From: Aradus depressus
Lineage: Eukaryota > Arthropoda > Insecta > Hemiptera > Aradidae
Length of the DNA: 64,000 nt
NCBI GenBank assembly: GCA_963662175.1
Contig: OY759218.1
Span: forward strand, 54,009,427-54,073,426
Reading direction: 5' to 3'
Below the pieces are notes generated by a model. That model did no database searches, was not told where the DNA came from, and worked only from the letters and a program-made list of their open reading frames with translations. Each line of letters opens with the position of its first letter. Within the stretch, counting starts at the first letter, position 1. Below, piece after piece: positions 24,901-50,035 of this stretch. The translations under genes were made by a program, and so were the position numbers.

Positions 24901-26422
24901 ACCAGAAGTCGAGAGAGTTATCTGTTTCTCTTTTCCTCCCTCTTTCTCTCTTTACGGTCAATATTATATCTATGAATGAATTGGTTCTATCTGACCTCTG
25001 CCCGAGCTGTTGGCTCTATTTACACTATTATTATTAGAGTCCCGCTAATCCGGACACAGATTATCCGGACAGGATTTTTAAAAAAAGTATTAAAAATTAG
25101 TTAACTAAAAATTTAATTTACCGAGCGGGGTAAGTACGAAAATAATTCAAAGAGAGGATTTGACTGGACTTACTCAGTTGGCTACGATGAAAAAGTGCCG
25201 ACAAGAAAGCCATCCTATTTTCCAGGAAATGACTTTTTTCAGTGAGTCTAAAAATATTATTCTTGTTTTCATTACGTAGGTACTGTACATTGTTTTATTT
25301 TATAGTCCTGTTCAGAATTTAACGTATACATATTTCGTTTTTAAAATTCTTAATTTTTACATTATAACATTAATGTACCGTGGTTTGTTTTGTACAGTAG
25401 TACTGCATAATAAATAAATTTTGAGTTTTAATCACAAAGATGTTTTGTTTTTTTACAGTCCTCAAAGGTGAAAAAAATAAGTTGATATTTTTCTTGATTT
25501 TTTATTTATTTCATAACATCTATAAACATGTTTCAAAAATATTGTTCTCTAGAGACTTTAATTAACATATGTAAAAAATCCAGTCAGGCACAATTGATAG
25601 AACCAAGCTAAATGTTATTTTGAGTACATTCAATAAATAATAGACATTATATTTGAGTCGCCTGGAATGAAGAACAAAATAAAACTAAATTTATACAACA
25701 GTTACTTTGTATTTTCTACACTAAAACAGATAGGTTTGAAATGATACAGGTAAAACATGATTAATAAACAGAAAGCCTTATCCCATTTAATCGAAAATTC
25801 TCATTCGAGAAATGATGAAACAGGAGGCCTTATAAAAGAACAAATAATGAGTATAAAATTTATATTTATTTATACATTTAATGTTTAAAGTTCTGAAGTG
25901 CATAAGGAATGAAAAATAATATGCAGTGTGTTGCAAATAAAAAAAAGCTTGAATAAATCTAAATTCAGTGGATTTTTGTCAATTTATTCATACTTTTAAT
26001 TAGGTTTGTTTTGACAAATGAAAACTTTCATATTAGTTCTATAAGATCGAAAAGAAGCAATTCTGAAGTTTAGTGCTCAAAAATTAAAAGTATCAATAAG
26101 TTGGGGGAAAAACACATTCTTCATCAAATTAGTCAAGTCTGTCTATAGCTGCAAATTAATGAAATATGCACACTAAACAAAGCAAAATATATATATTTTT
26201 TTTTACCTTGTGATAACCTTAATGTAGAAAAGCAACCAATCAGTTTTTTTAGTCTCGTATTATTTATAATTTTAATTAATTAAGAATTAAATGATACACA
26301 CATATAATTTAATTTGAAAAAATAGCATAAACCTAACATGGAATGAGAAAACATGTATAAAAGCTTGTTGTGGAATACAATTCATGGGGCTATATCCATC
26401 TTCATTTGAATCTGCGTACGTT
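21986..26422. other. Intergenic region between FCHO and SNX 3' ends
   Basis: Very AT-rich; no coding exon supported. It includes the FCHO 3' UTR with AATAAA at 22097-22102. Two imperfect tandem copies of about 65 bp lie at 24530-24660 (ACTAGTCTAGGTCTTGATTA…AATACGACGAAATGTG). At 25038-25075 there is CCGCTAATCCGGAC, similar to pogo/Tigger ends. Confidence 0.5.
25035..25260. mobile_element. Possible pogo/Tigger-type remnant
   Basis: GAGTCCCGCTAATCCGGACA resembles the terminal repeats of pogo/Tigger elements. The following 200 bp contain no usable frame and I could not find the other end, so this is weak. Confidence 0.3.
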
Positions 26423-40325
<13,903 letters not shown>

Positions 40326-40618
40326 CTACAAAATAGAGAGAACGTCTGAACGAAGACAACTCTGGAAAAACAACCCCGGAAAATATCAACTAACATACTC
40401 CTTAACAAAAAGACCAGGAATCAATCGGAAGTCCCCATTTCACCCAGCTTCACCAAGTGCAAGTTATGTAATTGGTCAGAAATTCGACTTTGGACCTTTC
40501 CCCGGATTTCATGTTTTCCGACCCCTGATTCTAAAAAATAATTCCTGTGTGTGTATCTGTAAACATCATAACTTGTGATGGAATGAATGAACGACACAAC
40601 ATGATATATGGAATAGAT

Positions 40619-40882
40619 AATTAAAATACACAATTTCTTTGTCAAACTTCACTATATATTCTCAAATACTCAACTAGTTTCGCCGTGTTAAGGCATTATC
40701 AAGAGTCACTTACAAACGGTGAGTTACTTACTCTGTGACGACTAAGAACGACACAACATGTTATATGTGTATCTAGTTTGTAAGTGACTCTTGATAATGC
40801 CTTAACACGGCGAAACTAGTTGAGTATTTGAGAATATATAGTGAAGTTTGACAAAGAAATTGTGTATTTTAATTATCTATTC
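40619..40882. repeat. Foldback element with hammerhead-core-like arms (PLE-type?)
   Basis: Inverted arms of about 100 bp (40619-40717 and 40782-40882). The right arm reads on the plus strand CTTGATAATGCC-TTAACAC-GGCGAAAC, i.e. a GCC/GGC hairpin followed by GAAA, preceded by a degenerate CTGANGA. The left arm has the complement. The loop includes the first unit of the 41-bp minisatellite motif that follows. Confidence 0.75.
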
Positions 40883-40925
40883 CTAGAATGGAGCTTCACA
40901 AAGTAAATCTGGAAACCATAAATTA

Positions 40926-41208
40926 ACATGATATATGTGTATCTAGACCCACTTAAGAACGACACAACATGTTATATGTGTATCTAGACCCACTTAAGAA
41001 CGACACAACATGTTATATGTGTATCTAGACCCACTTAAGAACGACACAACATGTTATATGTGTATCTAGACCCACTTAAGAACGACACAACATGATATAT
41101 GTGTATCTAGACCCACTTAAGAACGACACAACATGTTATATGTGTATCTAGACCCACTTAAGAACGACACAACATGTTATATGGGTATCTAGACCCACTT
41201 AAAAACGA
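40926..41208. repeat. 41-bp minisatellite, ~7 copies
   Basis: Unit CTTAAGAACGACACAACATG then TTATATGTGTATCTAGACCC then A, with copies starting every 41 bp (40952, 40993, 41034, 41075, 41116 and 41157, with a diverged one at 41198). Substitutions are few. The same motif occurs once each near 40590 and 40747 in the neighbouring foldback, which looks like the source. Confidence 0.95.
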
Positions 41209-42039
41209 CACCTATTGATTTGCAGTCAACTAGACTCAGGGAACTAAATTATTTTGAGTTTATAATGATATAATTCTATTGGGGAGGGATTGACCAACGA
41301 TGTAATACGAAGGAGAGATCAGGCTTGTGGTCGAATAAAAAAAAATTTCTGCCAAGCTTTCGGCACTGAGTGTAATAAATTATAAATTATTACTACTGAG
41401 TTAATGTTTTTTAGGTATGGAATAATTATATGCAATAAGGACATGACATAATTGTGACTAAACCAATAATTAACATTAAATAATTTACACCAAAACAAAC
41501 TGGAATATTATATGTAAACAGAAAACCATAAACAATTATAAACTAATTATAACCAAAAATTTACAAACAAAAAAAAACGTACATCTTTCACCAATCTCGT
41601 ATACATTATTTAAAAAACAATATATTTTATATTATATCTCTTGTTGTTTTTAAATAATGTAAACGACATGGGTGAAAGATGTGTAGGTTGTTTTTTGTTT
41701 TGAGATACTTTATTTTATATGTTAACACATTTGTACCCATGATCCCCAATTGGGACTTCTCACTTTGATCGCCCCTATGTTTGCAGCACTCAATGGTAAC
41801 TTATCTCTTACCTTTAAACTATCTGAAAAGTGATCAACCCGTTTATTTTGATTTTGAGTGCGTTTTATGGTTATAATCAGTATATGAAGTGCGAAAACCT
41901 GCGGTAAGTAAAATTGAAAAATGTCACCTACTTTTGAAAATTTGTTGCAAGTTACCTACTTAATTCTTCATTATGATATTGTTGTATGTCTTCACAAATA
42001 TGTTCAAGATTGAAGGAAATATATTAGTTTGTCACATCA

Positions 42040-43100
42040 ATGCTTACAGCTTGTTATAATGCTTGTTTTATGCTGATCCCCATTTGGGGATCATGGGTAA
42101 TAGCGACTTCCAAAATTGGTAAACTTGACTTCACCTCTTGTGATGTTCCTTTGCTTGTTTTATTCAGAGATATGAAACAATATTGGACACTCAATGAGCT
42201 TCAAGATGCTATGCAGAATCTTGATTTTTTGACTGCTACCGTTTTAAATTGTATGAAGATAAAAAAGAGTACGAAAACCCTTCAGACGGTTTGGGTTCAA
42301 CAGTTATTTTGGATAACATCTTGGCCATAGAAAATTCATCTGACCATGTATTCTATTTTGACAACTTTTTCACTAATGAAAACATTGACAGATCGCAATG
42401 TAGCTGCTGTTGGGACTGTACGTAGCAATCGTACTAACCAGTGCCCCACCAGAACTGATGAGGTTTTCAAAAAAAAAAAACGAGGGTCATATGACTACCG
42501 ACTCGATGACGAGAAGGGTATAATGTTCGCTTTATGGAAAGGCAACAACCTTGTGCGTATCATGAAAAACTGTCAAGGAGTAGAGAAAGTTGAAAAAGTC
42601 AAAAGATGATCAAAGGAAAAGAAGACTATGGTGACTGTTCCTCAGCCAAAATGTATCGCTACATACAATAAATACATGGGGGGTGTGGACAAACTCGATT
42701 GGCTAGTCAATAAATACAGGACCAAAATACGAGGGAAGAAATGATATTTCCCCATAATCACGCACCTTATAGACGTCTGCGTAGTCAATGCTCACGTTTT
42801 GCGTAACATGGTCAACGACGAAGAAATGCCACTTTTGGAGTTCAGGAGATAACAAGAAGCTATCTGTACACATCATCCACTTCAAACCCCAAATTTCCTG
42901 GACGACTATCTCTGACGAAAGCCGTGGAGAAGAGGGTTCCTCGAGAGATCAGAAAAAATCAGCCTGGTCATCACCCTGAGAGAACGCAAGGGGGGAAACA
43001 AAGGAAATGTGCAGTGTGCAAGAAAAATACTCAGAAACATTGCTCGAAATGTAACGTGGGGTATGGCATGAAAACTGACATTATTGCAGAGATATTGTGA
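42040..43100 (+). pseudogene. piggyBac transposase, C-terminal part, several frameshifts and stops
   Basis: Pieces in different frames match the piggyBac DDE domain: SSDHVFYFDNFFTN (around 42333-42375, catalytic Asp), RGSYDYRLDDEKGIMFALWK (42483-42540), GGVDKLDWLVNKYRT (42678-42722), and a Cys-rich C-terminal zinc segment CAVCKKNTQKHCSKC (43013-43057). The expected Asp of the W-x-D-N motif is Gly here (WKGNN, 42535-42549). Stops interrupt at about 42608 and 42744. The N-terminal half is not recognisable. Confidence 0.85.
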
Positions 43101-43104
43101 AATA

Positions 43105-43352
43105 ATTCAAATGAACTTGAAAGAAATAAAACTTGTTTATTTATGATATTGTGACGTCATGGGGAACACCAGGAGGGAGGGTAAGGGGTTCCTCGAGAGG
43201 CTGACATTCTGTAATATTAACTTAGTCTTATCTCTTATGCTTTTGGCTGAGGATGGTAGAAATACCGAAAGTACTCCCATGTAAATATAGTTGGTGAAAT
43301 TAGACAATATCATAAAATAAACAAGTTTTATTTCTTTCAAGTTCATATTGTA
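43105..43352. repeat. Foldback with hammerhead-core-like motif
   Basis: Arms AACTTGAAAGAAATAAAACT (43111) and its complement (43348), with the loop containing CTGAGGA (43247-43253) - hairpin GGTA-GAAA-TACC - GAAA (43267-43270) - GTAC. The same block is present in two mirrored copies at 47629-47720. Confidence 0.7.
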
Positions 43353-44308
43353 TGGCATATTGGCACAAATAGTTATGGATTCGGATTCGATCTCGGAAAT
43401 TTTTTCTCTCAATTCAAGTCTTTTTGTAATAATTATGTTATTGTTATTTACTAAGTTAGTTTGTAATAATTTCAAAGACTTTTTGGAATTTCTATAATGT
43501 AGTGACGGAATCTATGCTATAATTACCTATATCATTCAAGAGTTATATGTATATCATTATTATTATTCTATTGTTTTGCACACTGACAAATTTTTAGCAA
43601 AGATATTCATTTCGTAGTTATAACACCTGTGGTTGAGAGCAGTTGTTGGCAGTAGGGGTAGCTTTCATACTCGCCACTGCCCCATCTATGAGGCATACGA
43701 TCTTAAAGTATGAGCCATGATCCCCAATTGGGACTTTTTCAAAATTTTGAATTTACTCCATGGTTATCGATTTTTTCTTCAAAATCCCATTTTCCCAGTG
43801 TTTACTGAACACAGTAGGATCTTTTAGAGTGGGAATCGTTGAAAAAAAAAAATTGGGCACTAATGGGTTAAGTACATCATATTCTGGTGTGGCTGCCTTA
43901 AAATATTACTTTACTATTTTAAAACTTCTGCTCGCTCAGGATCTTGTCTCTGTTTAGATATATTATATGTTTTGGTGTTTGTAAATGTTCACTCAGGGGA
44001 TATACTGTTATAATTGTTTATGGTTTTCTGTTTAAATATAATATTTCAGTTAGTTTTAGTGTAAATTATTTAATGTTTATTATTGGTTTAATCATAATTA
44101 TGTCATGTCTTTTACTCATATCTAAAATACATTAACTCAGTAATAATAATTTATATATGTCAATACAGGCCCTGAAGAAGGTACACTTGGCAGAAATTCC
44201 ACAAGTTTGTTTTATTCGACCACAAGCCTGATCTCTCCTCCTTCGTGATATAATTCAAGTTCGACAAGGAGACAATGAGATGTAAATTTGTTTTGACAAT
44301 AGAAATTA

Positions 44309-44823
44309 TGGTACTTACGTATTAACGCCACCGCAGCAAATCAATCAACATGTATTTGTAAATTAAAAATTATTAAAGCTATTTATTTATTTTTGGACTT
44401 TATATTTATTATTAGCATGTATAATTATTGGTTTTGTAATATGCAGGCGTACCGCCCGCTTGATTGATAATCTGACCCTCCCGTCGTTCAAATCATAATA
44501 GTTAGTTCTGGTTTTAAGACTTTATATATTTGCGCATTTGCAATGCGATTAATACGTTAATACGCCGATGCGATTAATGCGTTAATACGCCTCCGCGCAA
44601 ATATATAAAGTCTTAAAACCAGAACTAACTATTATGATTTGAACGACGCGAGGGTCAGATTATCAATCAAGCGGGCGGTACGCCTGCATATTACAAAACC
44701 AATAATTATACATGCTAATAATAAATATAAAGTCCAAAAATAAATAAATAGCTTTAATAATTTTTAATTTACAAATACATGTTGATTGATTTGCTGCGGT
44801 GGCGTTAATACGTAAGTACCGAA
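44309..44823. repeat. 0.5-kb palindrome
   Basis: GGTACTTACGTATTAACGCC at the left is mirrored by the right end near 44823; arms of about 250 bp meet near 44565. The centre holds short alternating units built on GCGATTAATACGTTAATACG. Arms look nearly identical (for example GTACCGCCCGCTTGATTGAT at 44449 and its complement near 44680). Confidence 0.92.
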
Positions 44824-45647
44824 ATTATTTAGGCTAAGCGAATTGCATACTATGAAAAAAGTATCAAGTAGAGATTAAAAATAAGTTAAATCGAACCCTG
44901 CAAAACAATACCTACACGGTAAATATCAAACCTGTACAAAGAGACAATTTTTTATTCCGTCCAAATTAATGAATTAAAAAACGTCAAAAGTTCCTCAGTT
45001 ATTTCAGCCGAACTGAGCTAAATTATGTAAAATAATCATTATGACTTAATTTAATCAGATTTGTAAATAAATATGATGGCGGTCAAAAAACGCGAAATCC
45101 AGACAGACGGGGTCACCAATTTTTTCCAAATAATTGACAATTATTATTCGATCCGATTTAGGGGGTGAGACAATGAAGATGATTCGAACCATCGAAGTAA
45201 GTCACATTTATTACATAATTCTACGAAAAAAAAAAATCTTAGTATCATTTCATGGAACATTCTTGTATCTGGTCATCTATACTTTTTTTTTTTTTTTTTA
45301 ATATGAGGATATTGAACATACCTTCTCCATAATAAGAGCCTTATTCTCACATTAAACACAAATTCCAAAAACCAATCTTTCAACAAGTAGTACAATGGTT
45401 TCCTGATAGGTTATCGTTAAAGATTGTTATAAGAATAAATCGAAATTGACTACATTCGATAGACAACCCTGTTTAAAAAAAAAAAAAAAAAAAAACTGTT
45501 GATCGGAATGATTTTGAAGTGACCAGGAACCGTTCCCCATAGAAATAAGACTTTTATTTTGACTAGAACCTGTTTTCAACGCAACATCATCATCAGTGGT
45601 TCATCTATGATAGAATAAATGAAATATATAGGTTTAGGTTTTATGAC

Positions 45648-45970
45648 TCATGCCCGGGCTTTAACTACGAGGTCATATCGCCTACTACCAGAGCGCTCTT
45701 TCGTCACTCTGGTGTACATGAGCCCGACTCTACTGTGGGAGTCCTAAATTTTGCCTACCCTAAATTTTTATTCATCTAGGGTAGGGGTCTTTAACGAGTA
45801 CCTGACATCGTACAGGCTCGGGACCATCGCTTAACGTCCCATCCGAAGGACGGCGTGCTTAAGTTTATTTTACCTCCCAGATAAAATAAACTAAGGGCCT
45901 CGGTCGGGCTACGAACCCACGACCTTGAGCTCAGAAGTCAAGCACGCATACCACTGAGCTACCGGCGCCC
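45648..45970 (-). mobile_element. tRNA-derived SINE, family 1, most complete copy
   Basis: Read on the minus strand, the head is tRNA-like: box A TAGCTCAGTGGTATGC (about 45962-45947) and box B GTGGGTTCGTAGCCC (about 45922-45906), spaced as in a tRNA gene. The body continues to about 45648 with the blocks shared by the copies at 4378, 12905 and 39008. It is transcribable by RNA polymerase III in principle. Confidence 0.85.
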
Positions 45971-45989
45971 TCTAAATATATATATTTTT

Positions 45990-46288
45990 TTAGAAAATGT
46001 GAGAGAATGCAAAACACAAGTTCGAGCTACTTCTATTATTTAGGACACGTTCAATTTGCGATAAACCATAAAAAATGATATTTTCTAGTTATAGTTCACT
46101 AAGCTTCAGGCAGATGAACCAATATTACTTTAAAGAAGTGATTTTTTTAGAAAATATAAAATAATGCAACACATGAGTTCGAGCTACTACATATATTTAG
46201 GACACGTTCAATTTGCCATAAACCATAAAAAAATGCTATTTTCTAGTTATAGTTCACTAAGCTGTAGGCAGATGAACCAATATTACTT
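45990..46288. repeat. Diverged tandem duplication, ~150 bp x 2
   Basis: 45995-46138 and 46143-46288 share AGTTCGAGCTACT, TAGGACACGTTCAATTTG and CAGATGAACCAATATTACTT with scattered differences. The second copy runs straight into the T tract that forms the poly(A) tail of the minus-strand LINE. Confidence 0.85.
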
Positions 46289-47399
46289 TTTTTTTTTTTT
46301 TTTTTTTTTTTTCTCTTCTTTAATTTATTGACAACAGCTCAACTACGAACTATACTGCCATGTGAAAACAACAAGATGTCAGCAATAAAAATTATAAGTA
46401 AAGAAATGAATTATAAAGAGAGAAAAAAAAAAGAAGATTTGTAAAAGGTAAAAAAAAAAAGATTTATAGATTCTAAATAAATTAAAGTACTACTTCAATG
46501 TCTTTAAGAAAGTCTATTATTTTCTTATATTTTTCTTTGACGGGGTTCTTCAGCCAATCTTGCAGGGTGTCCGTCCGGTTGAGATCTGGATACTTTCGTC
46601 TTGTCTCTTCGTATTTCAGACACTTGAGTAGCACGTGGTCCATATCCTCTGTACTACCCCACCGGTCGCACTGAGAACTATTAGTCACCTTGATGGTATG
46701 TAGGTTTCTGTTGATACGCCCGTGGTTTGTCCGGAGCCTGCACAACTGAACTATATCCCGACGACGCAAGCCCATGTCTTGGAACCATGGCTTTAGCTCT
46801 ACCGTCTTTTGTACAGCATAGTGCTCTCTTCCTTTTGATGTAGATTCTTCAACGTATGCTTGTTGCCAGTTCTGCATAACAATCTTCCTTAAACAACGAC
46901 TGGCATCTCGTGGAGGTAGCTGTATTTGCGCATACTCACCGACATCTGTTGCAGCTTCTCTGGCAGCGGAGTCTGCCAGTTCGTTGCCCTGGAGGCCTAC
47001 GAGTCCGGGGATCCACTGAAGCACAATCGTATGCGTTGTTTTGTTTTTATAAATCTATCAACTACCGGCATAGAATGTGATCGGTGAGAGGTGACCCTGG
47101 CCTAGTGAAAGTTGTTCAAGCTGAGGATGGCGGACTTTGAGTCCGTTAAAATAACAACATCATCCTATATGCAAATAGCATATTCAAGAGCATCGAGAAT
47201 CGCAATCAATTCAGCTGAGTAAACAGAAAAATTCTCGTTCAGTTTTTTTTTTAAACGTAGATGTTTTTTTTCGGGTCATAGACACCTGAGCCTGCATATT
47301 AGTCACGTTTTGAGCCATCTGAAAAAATGTTGTAGGGGTTTGCGTATATGTTGGCTAGAGTGGATTGCGCTATCGAGGAAAGAATGTTAGGAGTGTGTT

Positions 47400-48304
47400 C
47401 AGTGCAGGATTTAAGTATAAGCTACACAAGCTATAGCTTAGGGCCCCCACTTTCTTGGGGGCCCCAAAAAAAATTATCCTAGTGAGCAATTATATTATAG
47501 CAATATATTAAAACTGACATTATTGCAGAGATATTGTGAAATAATTCAAATGGACTTGAAAAATAAAATAAAACTTGTTTATTTAATATATTGTCTAATT
47601 TCACTAACTATATATACATGGGAGTACTTTCGGTATTTCTACCATCCTCAGCCAAAAGCATAAGAGATAAGTCTTATCTCTTATGCTTTTGGCTGAGGAT
47701 GGTAGAAATACCGAAAGTACTCCCATGTATATATAGTTAGTGAAATTAGACAATATATTAAATAAACAAGTTTTATTTTATTTTTCAAGTCCATAGCAAT
47801 ATATACTTAAATATACTGCAGCAATATTTGTCCCAATGCTGCACGTCCGGAACGTCCCATACTCTTCACCCATTTTTTTTAGCGCGTCTTTTCGAAGAAC
47901 AACGCGTTATTATGTTCCCTCTACTACGCAGTTTATCATTTGATGATGTCATCAGTGACTTTGCTCTGGCAAAGGCAAGAAAGAAAATATTTTAGTTTAA
48001 TATAATTCCTTAATCCTTATAACATGTTTCAAGAGATTAGATAATAAGCCTTCGTAAATTGTGCTTTTTAAAATAACTTTTGTTTCTTTTTACCAGAGTT
48101 TGCATTTTTAAGTTTGTTATGAATAAAAATGATTTTAAGTTAAAGATTTATTATTGCACTATCTATATACTTCTTAATTGTATTTCAGTTTAACCCTCTA
48201 GGTATCCGAAAATCATATTTGGCACTGACATATAATATCTGGACTTATAAAGGGCTCCATATCTCAAATAGCTTAGGGTCTTTCCAAGTCTAGATCCGGC
48301 CCTG
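47400..48304. mobile_element. hAT-type non-autonomous element with 8-bp target duplication
   Basis: The element is 905 bp, flanked by AGTGTGTT on both sides (47392-47399 and 48305-48312). Ends are CAGTGCAGGATTTAAG (left) and CAGGGCCGGATCTAGAC (right, minus strand); both continue into similar AGCTAT/TAGGG…GCCCC sequence. No transposase frame. It interrupts the LINE between RT thumb and RNase H, and a foldback lies inside it (47500-47800). Confidence 0.88.
47545..47795. repeat. Perfect foldback with two mirrored hammerhead-core-like motifs
   Basis: Arms of about 120 bp meet at 47671. Each contains CTGAGGA, the hairpin GGTA-GAAA-TACC, and GAAA (plus strand at 47693-47716; minus strand at 47651-47628). 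The flank CAGAGATATTGTGAAATAAT at 47525 is the same as at 43088, next to the related foldback. Confidence 0.85.
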
Positions 48305-49241
48305 AGTGTGTTTTAAAAAATTCCTATTATCCAAAGTATAGACACAAGCAAGTTGAATGGAGGTCGGTGGTACTTGAAGGCTCCATGCAGGTAGACCTTT
48401 GTGGGCTGGAATGTTCCTCAAGATGTCAGTGAAGGGATGGATGTCGTAGACAAGAGAGGCCAAAGGGACTTGCTCTCCATGGTACAGCTGCGACCTGTAG
48501 TTCTCATGCAAAGGATGCGACGAGTCTCCTAGTATTTTTATCAGCCGTTTTCCTGTCTGCCATGTTCTTCTAATTTGAAGAGGAGGTTCCCCGGCTTCTG
48601 CCAACAGCGCATTGACTGGAGTGGTTCTAAAACTCCCTAAACATAGTCTCACCCTATTGTTTTGTATAGTGTTTAGTTTTCGCAGAGTCTGTGAGCTGGC
48701 CAGGTTGTAGATAGTTGATCCATAGTCCATTATGCTTCTTATTGTCCCTCGGTAGACCGTCAAAAGGTTAGACGGATGACCTCCGAATTTTATTCCTGCA
48801 ATGCATTTTAAAATGTTGAGGTGTTTCGATGTGCTATTTAGTATACTAAGCACTTGCCTATGAAAAGATAGTTTTGAGTCTAGGATAATTCCAAGAAATT
48901 TGTAATAACTATTTGATTTGATTTCTCTTCCGTCCAATTGAAGTTTGAGAGAGTTGGCATTCCAATGTTTCCTCGTAAACTGAACGAGGATTGATTTATC
49001 TGTGTTGATGCGCAAGTTTAGAGTAGCGAGAATATTTAATGTTCGGTTGAGGGCAACTTTGATTACATTCAGAGCTTTCTCTATCGTGTTTTCGCACGTG
49101 TAGATGACCAAATCGTCTGAATATTGTAGAATCTGGTAACTATCGTCATGTTGATGTATAGGGATGGCTCTTCCCATCCTCTCGTCGACAATATTTCCTA
49201 GGCTCCTTCCTCTATCAAACCATATCTTAAAAATAAAGAAA

Positions 49242-49335
49242 ACGTATGTTTTTAAAAAATATTGTCTATTTCACAAATAATATATTATTTGTGAAATAGA
49301 CAATATTTTTTAAAAACATACGTTTTCTTTATTTT
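49242..49335. repeat. Short perfect palindrome of the same foldback family
   Basis: AAAACGTATGTTTTTAAAAA…TATTGTCTATTTCAC is mirrored at 49289-49325. It is followed by the inverse of GCAGAGATATTGTGAAA (49345-49361), which borders the other foldbacks of this family. No hammerhead-like core remains. Confidence 0.8.
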
Positions 49336-49359
49336 TATCAAGTGTTTCACAATATCTCT

Positions 49360-50035
49360 GCAAAAATGTTAAGTATCAAACCATATCTTCCCAAAAGCCC
49401 TCCTACATCTTCTAAATGCTCCAATTTAAATCCCATATCCACCAGAAAGTCACTAGATCCCGCCCCTCGGATCTTTACCTCCCTTCCCACAGGACAACAA
49501 CCTACCACAACTCTTTCCTTATCCAAGCTAACTCCCTCTGGAACCCTCTCCCTCTCCAGATCCGCCATGCTCCTTCTCTTCTTTCATTTAAGTCCTTACT
49601 TTTCCATTATCTCCTAACTCAACAAACCTCTGATTCCTAAGGCGGGCTCCTATGAGATAGTTCTAGTCTTCCTATAAGTCTCTCACTCCACTGGACAGAT
49701 TGTCACACTCCAGTTTCATCTGCCCAGTTTTTTTTTTTTTTTTTTTGCGATTAAATTCATATATAACTCACTATTGTTATTAGGTTTTACATTATTATTC
49801 ATACTTTGTTTTATTCTTATTTTTATCACTAATTTTCACCAGTTTTTTATTGTTTTAATCATTGCCTCTCTCTAACATTTTATATTTATTACTAGAGACC
49901 TCTTTTCCTTTATTTTTATTCTGTCTCAATGGGTCGATACTTGTACTCTTTTATCTACTTCTTATGTTATTATTCTTAGGGGACGAAAGTCCCAGAATAA
50001 AGATTATTTTTCATTTCATTTCATTTCATTTCATT
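49360..50035 (+). mobile_element. LINE 3' fragment (L2/CR1-like C-terminus) with ATTTC repeat tail
   Basis: Plus strand, two frames give the typical end of an RT protein (SLWNPLPLQIRHAPSLLSFK, 49530-49590), then a 3' UTR and a tail of TTTCA units at 50009-50035, as in L2/CR1-type LINEs. Together with the palindrome it interrupts the older minus-strand LINE. Confidence 0.75.

Larger units (their letters stand above)
41722..43871 (+). mobile_element. piggyBac-type transposon with TTAA ends, decayed
   Basis: The element is about 2.15 kb and bounded by TTAA on both sides (41722-41725 and 43868-43871). Ends CACATTTGTACCCA (left) and CCCATTAGTGCCCA (right, minus strand) match at 11 of 14 positions. 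CATGATCCCCAATTGGGACT occurs just inside the left end (41738) and again at 43711, a subterminal repeat that could bind transposase. The inside holds the transposase pseudogene at 42040-43100 and a foldback at 43105-43352. Confidence 0.82.
41290..44262. mobile_element. Foldback element split by a piggyBac insertion
   Basis: The left arm (about 41300-41560: GGAGAGATCAGGCTTGTGGT, CTGAGTTAATG, ACATGACATAATTGTGAC, ACAGAAAACCATAAACAA) is the reverse complement of the right arm (about 43965-44255), with modest divergence. Between the arms sit a smaller hairpin (41578-41692) and a piggyBac element (41722-43871). The outer part of each arm holds a hammerhead-core-like motif (minus strand at 41372-41350: TGCC-GAAAGCTT-GGCA-GAAA; plus strand at 44172: CTGAAGAAGG…GGCAGAAA). 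Confidence 0.75.
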
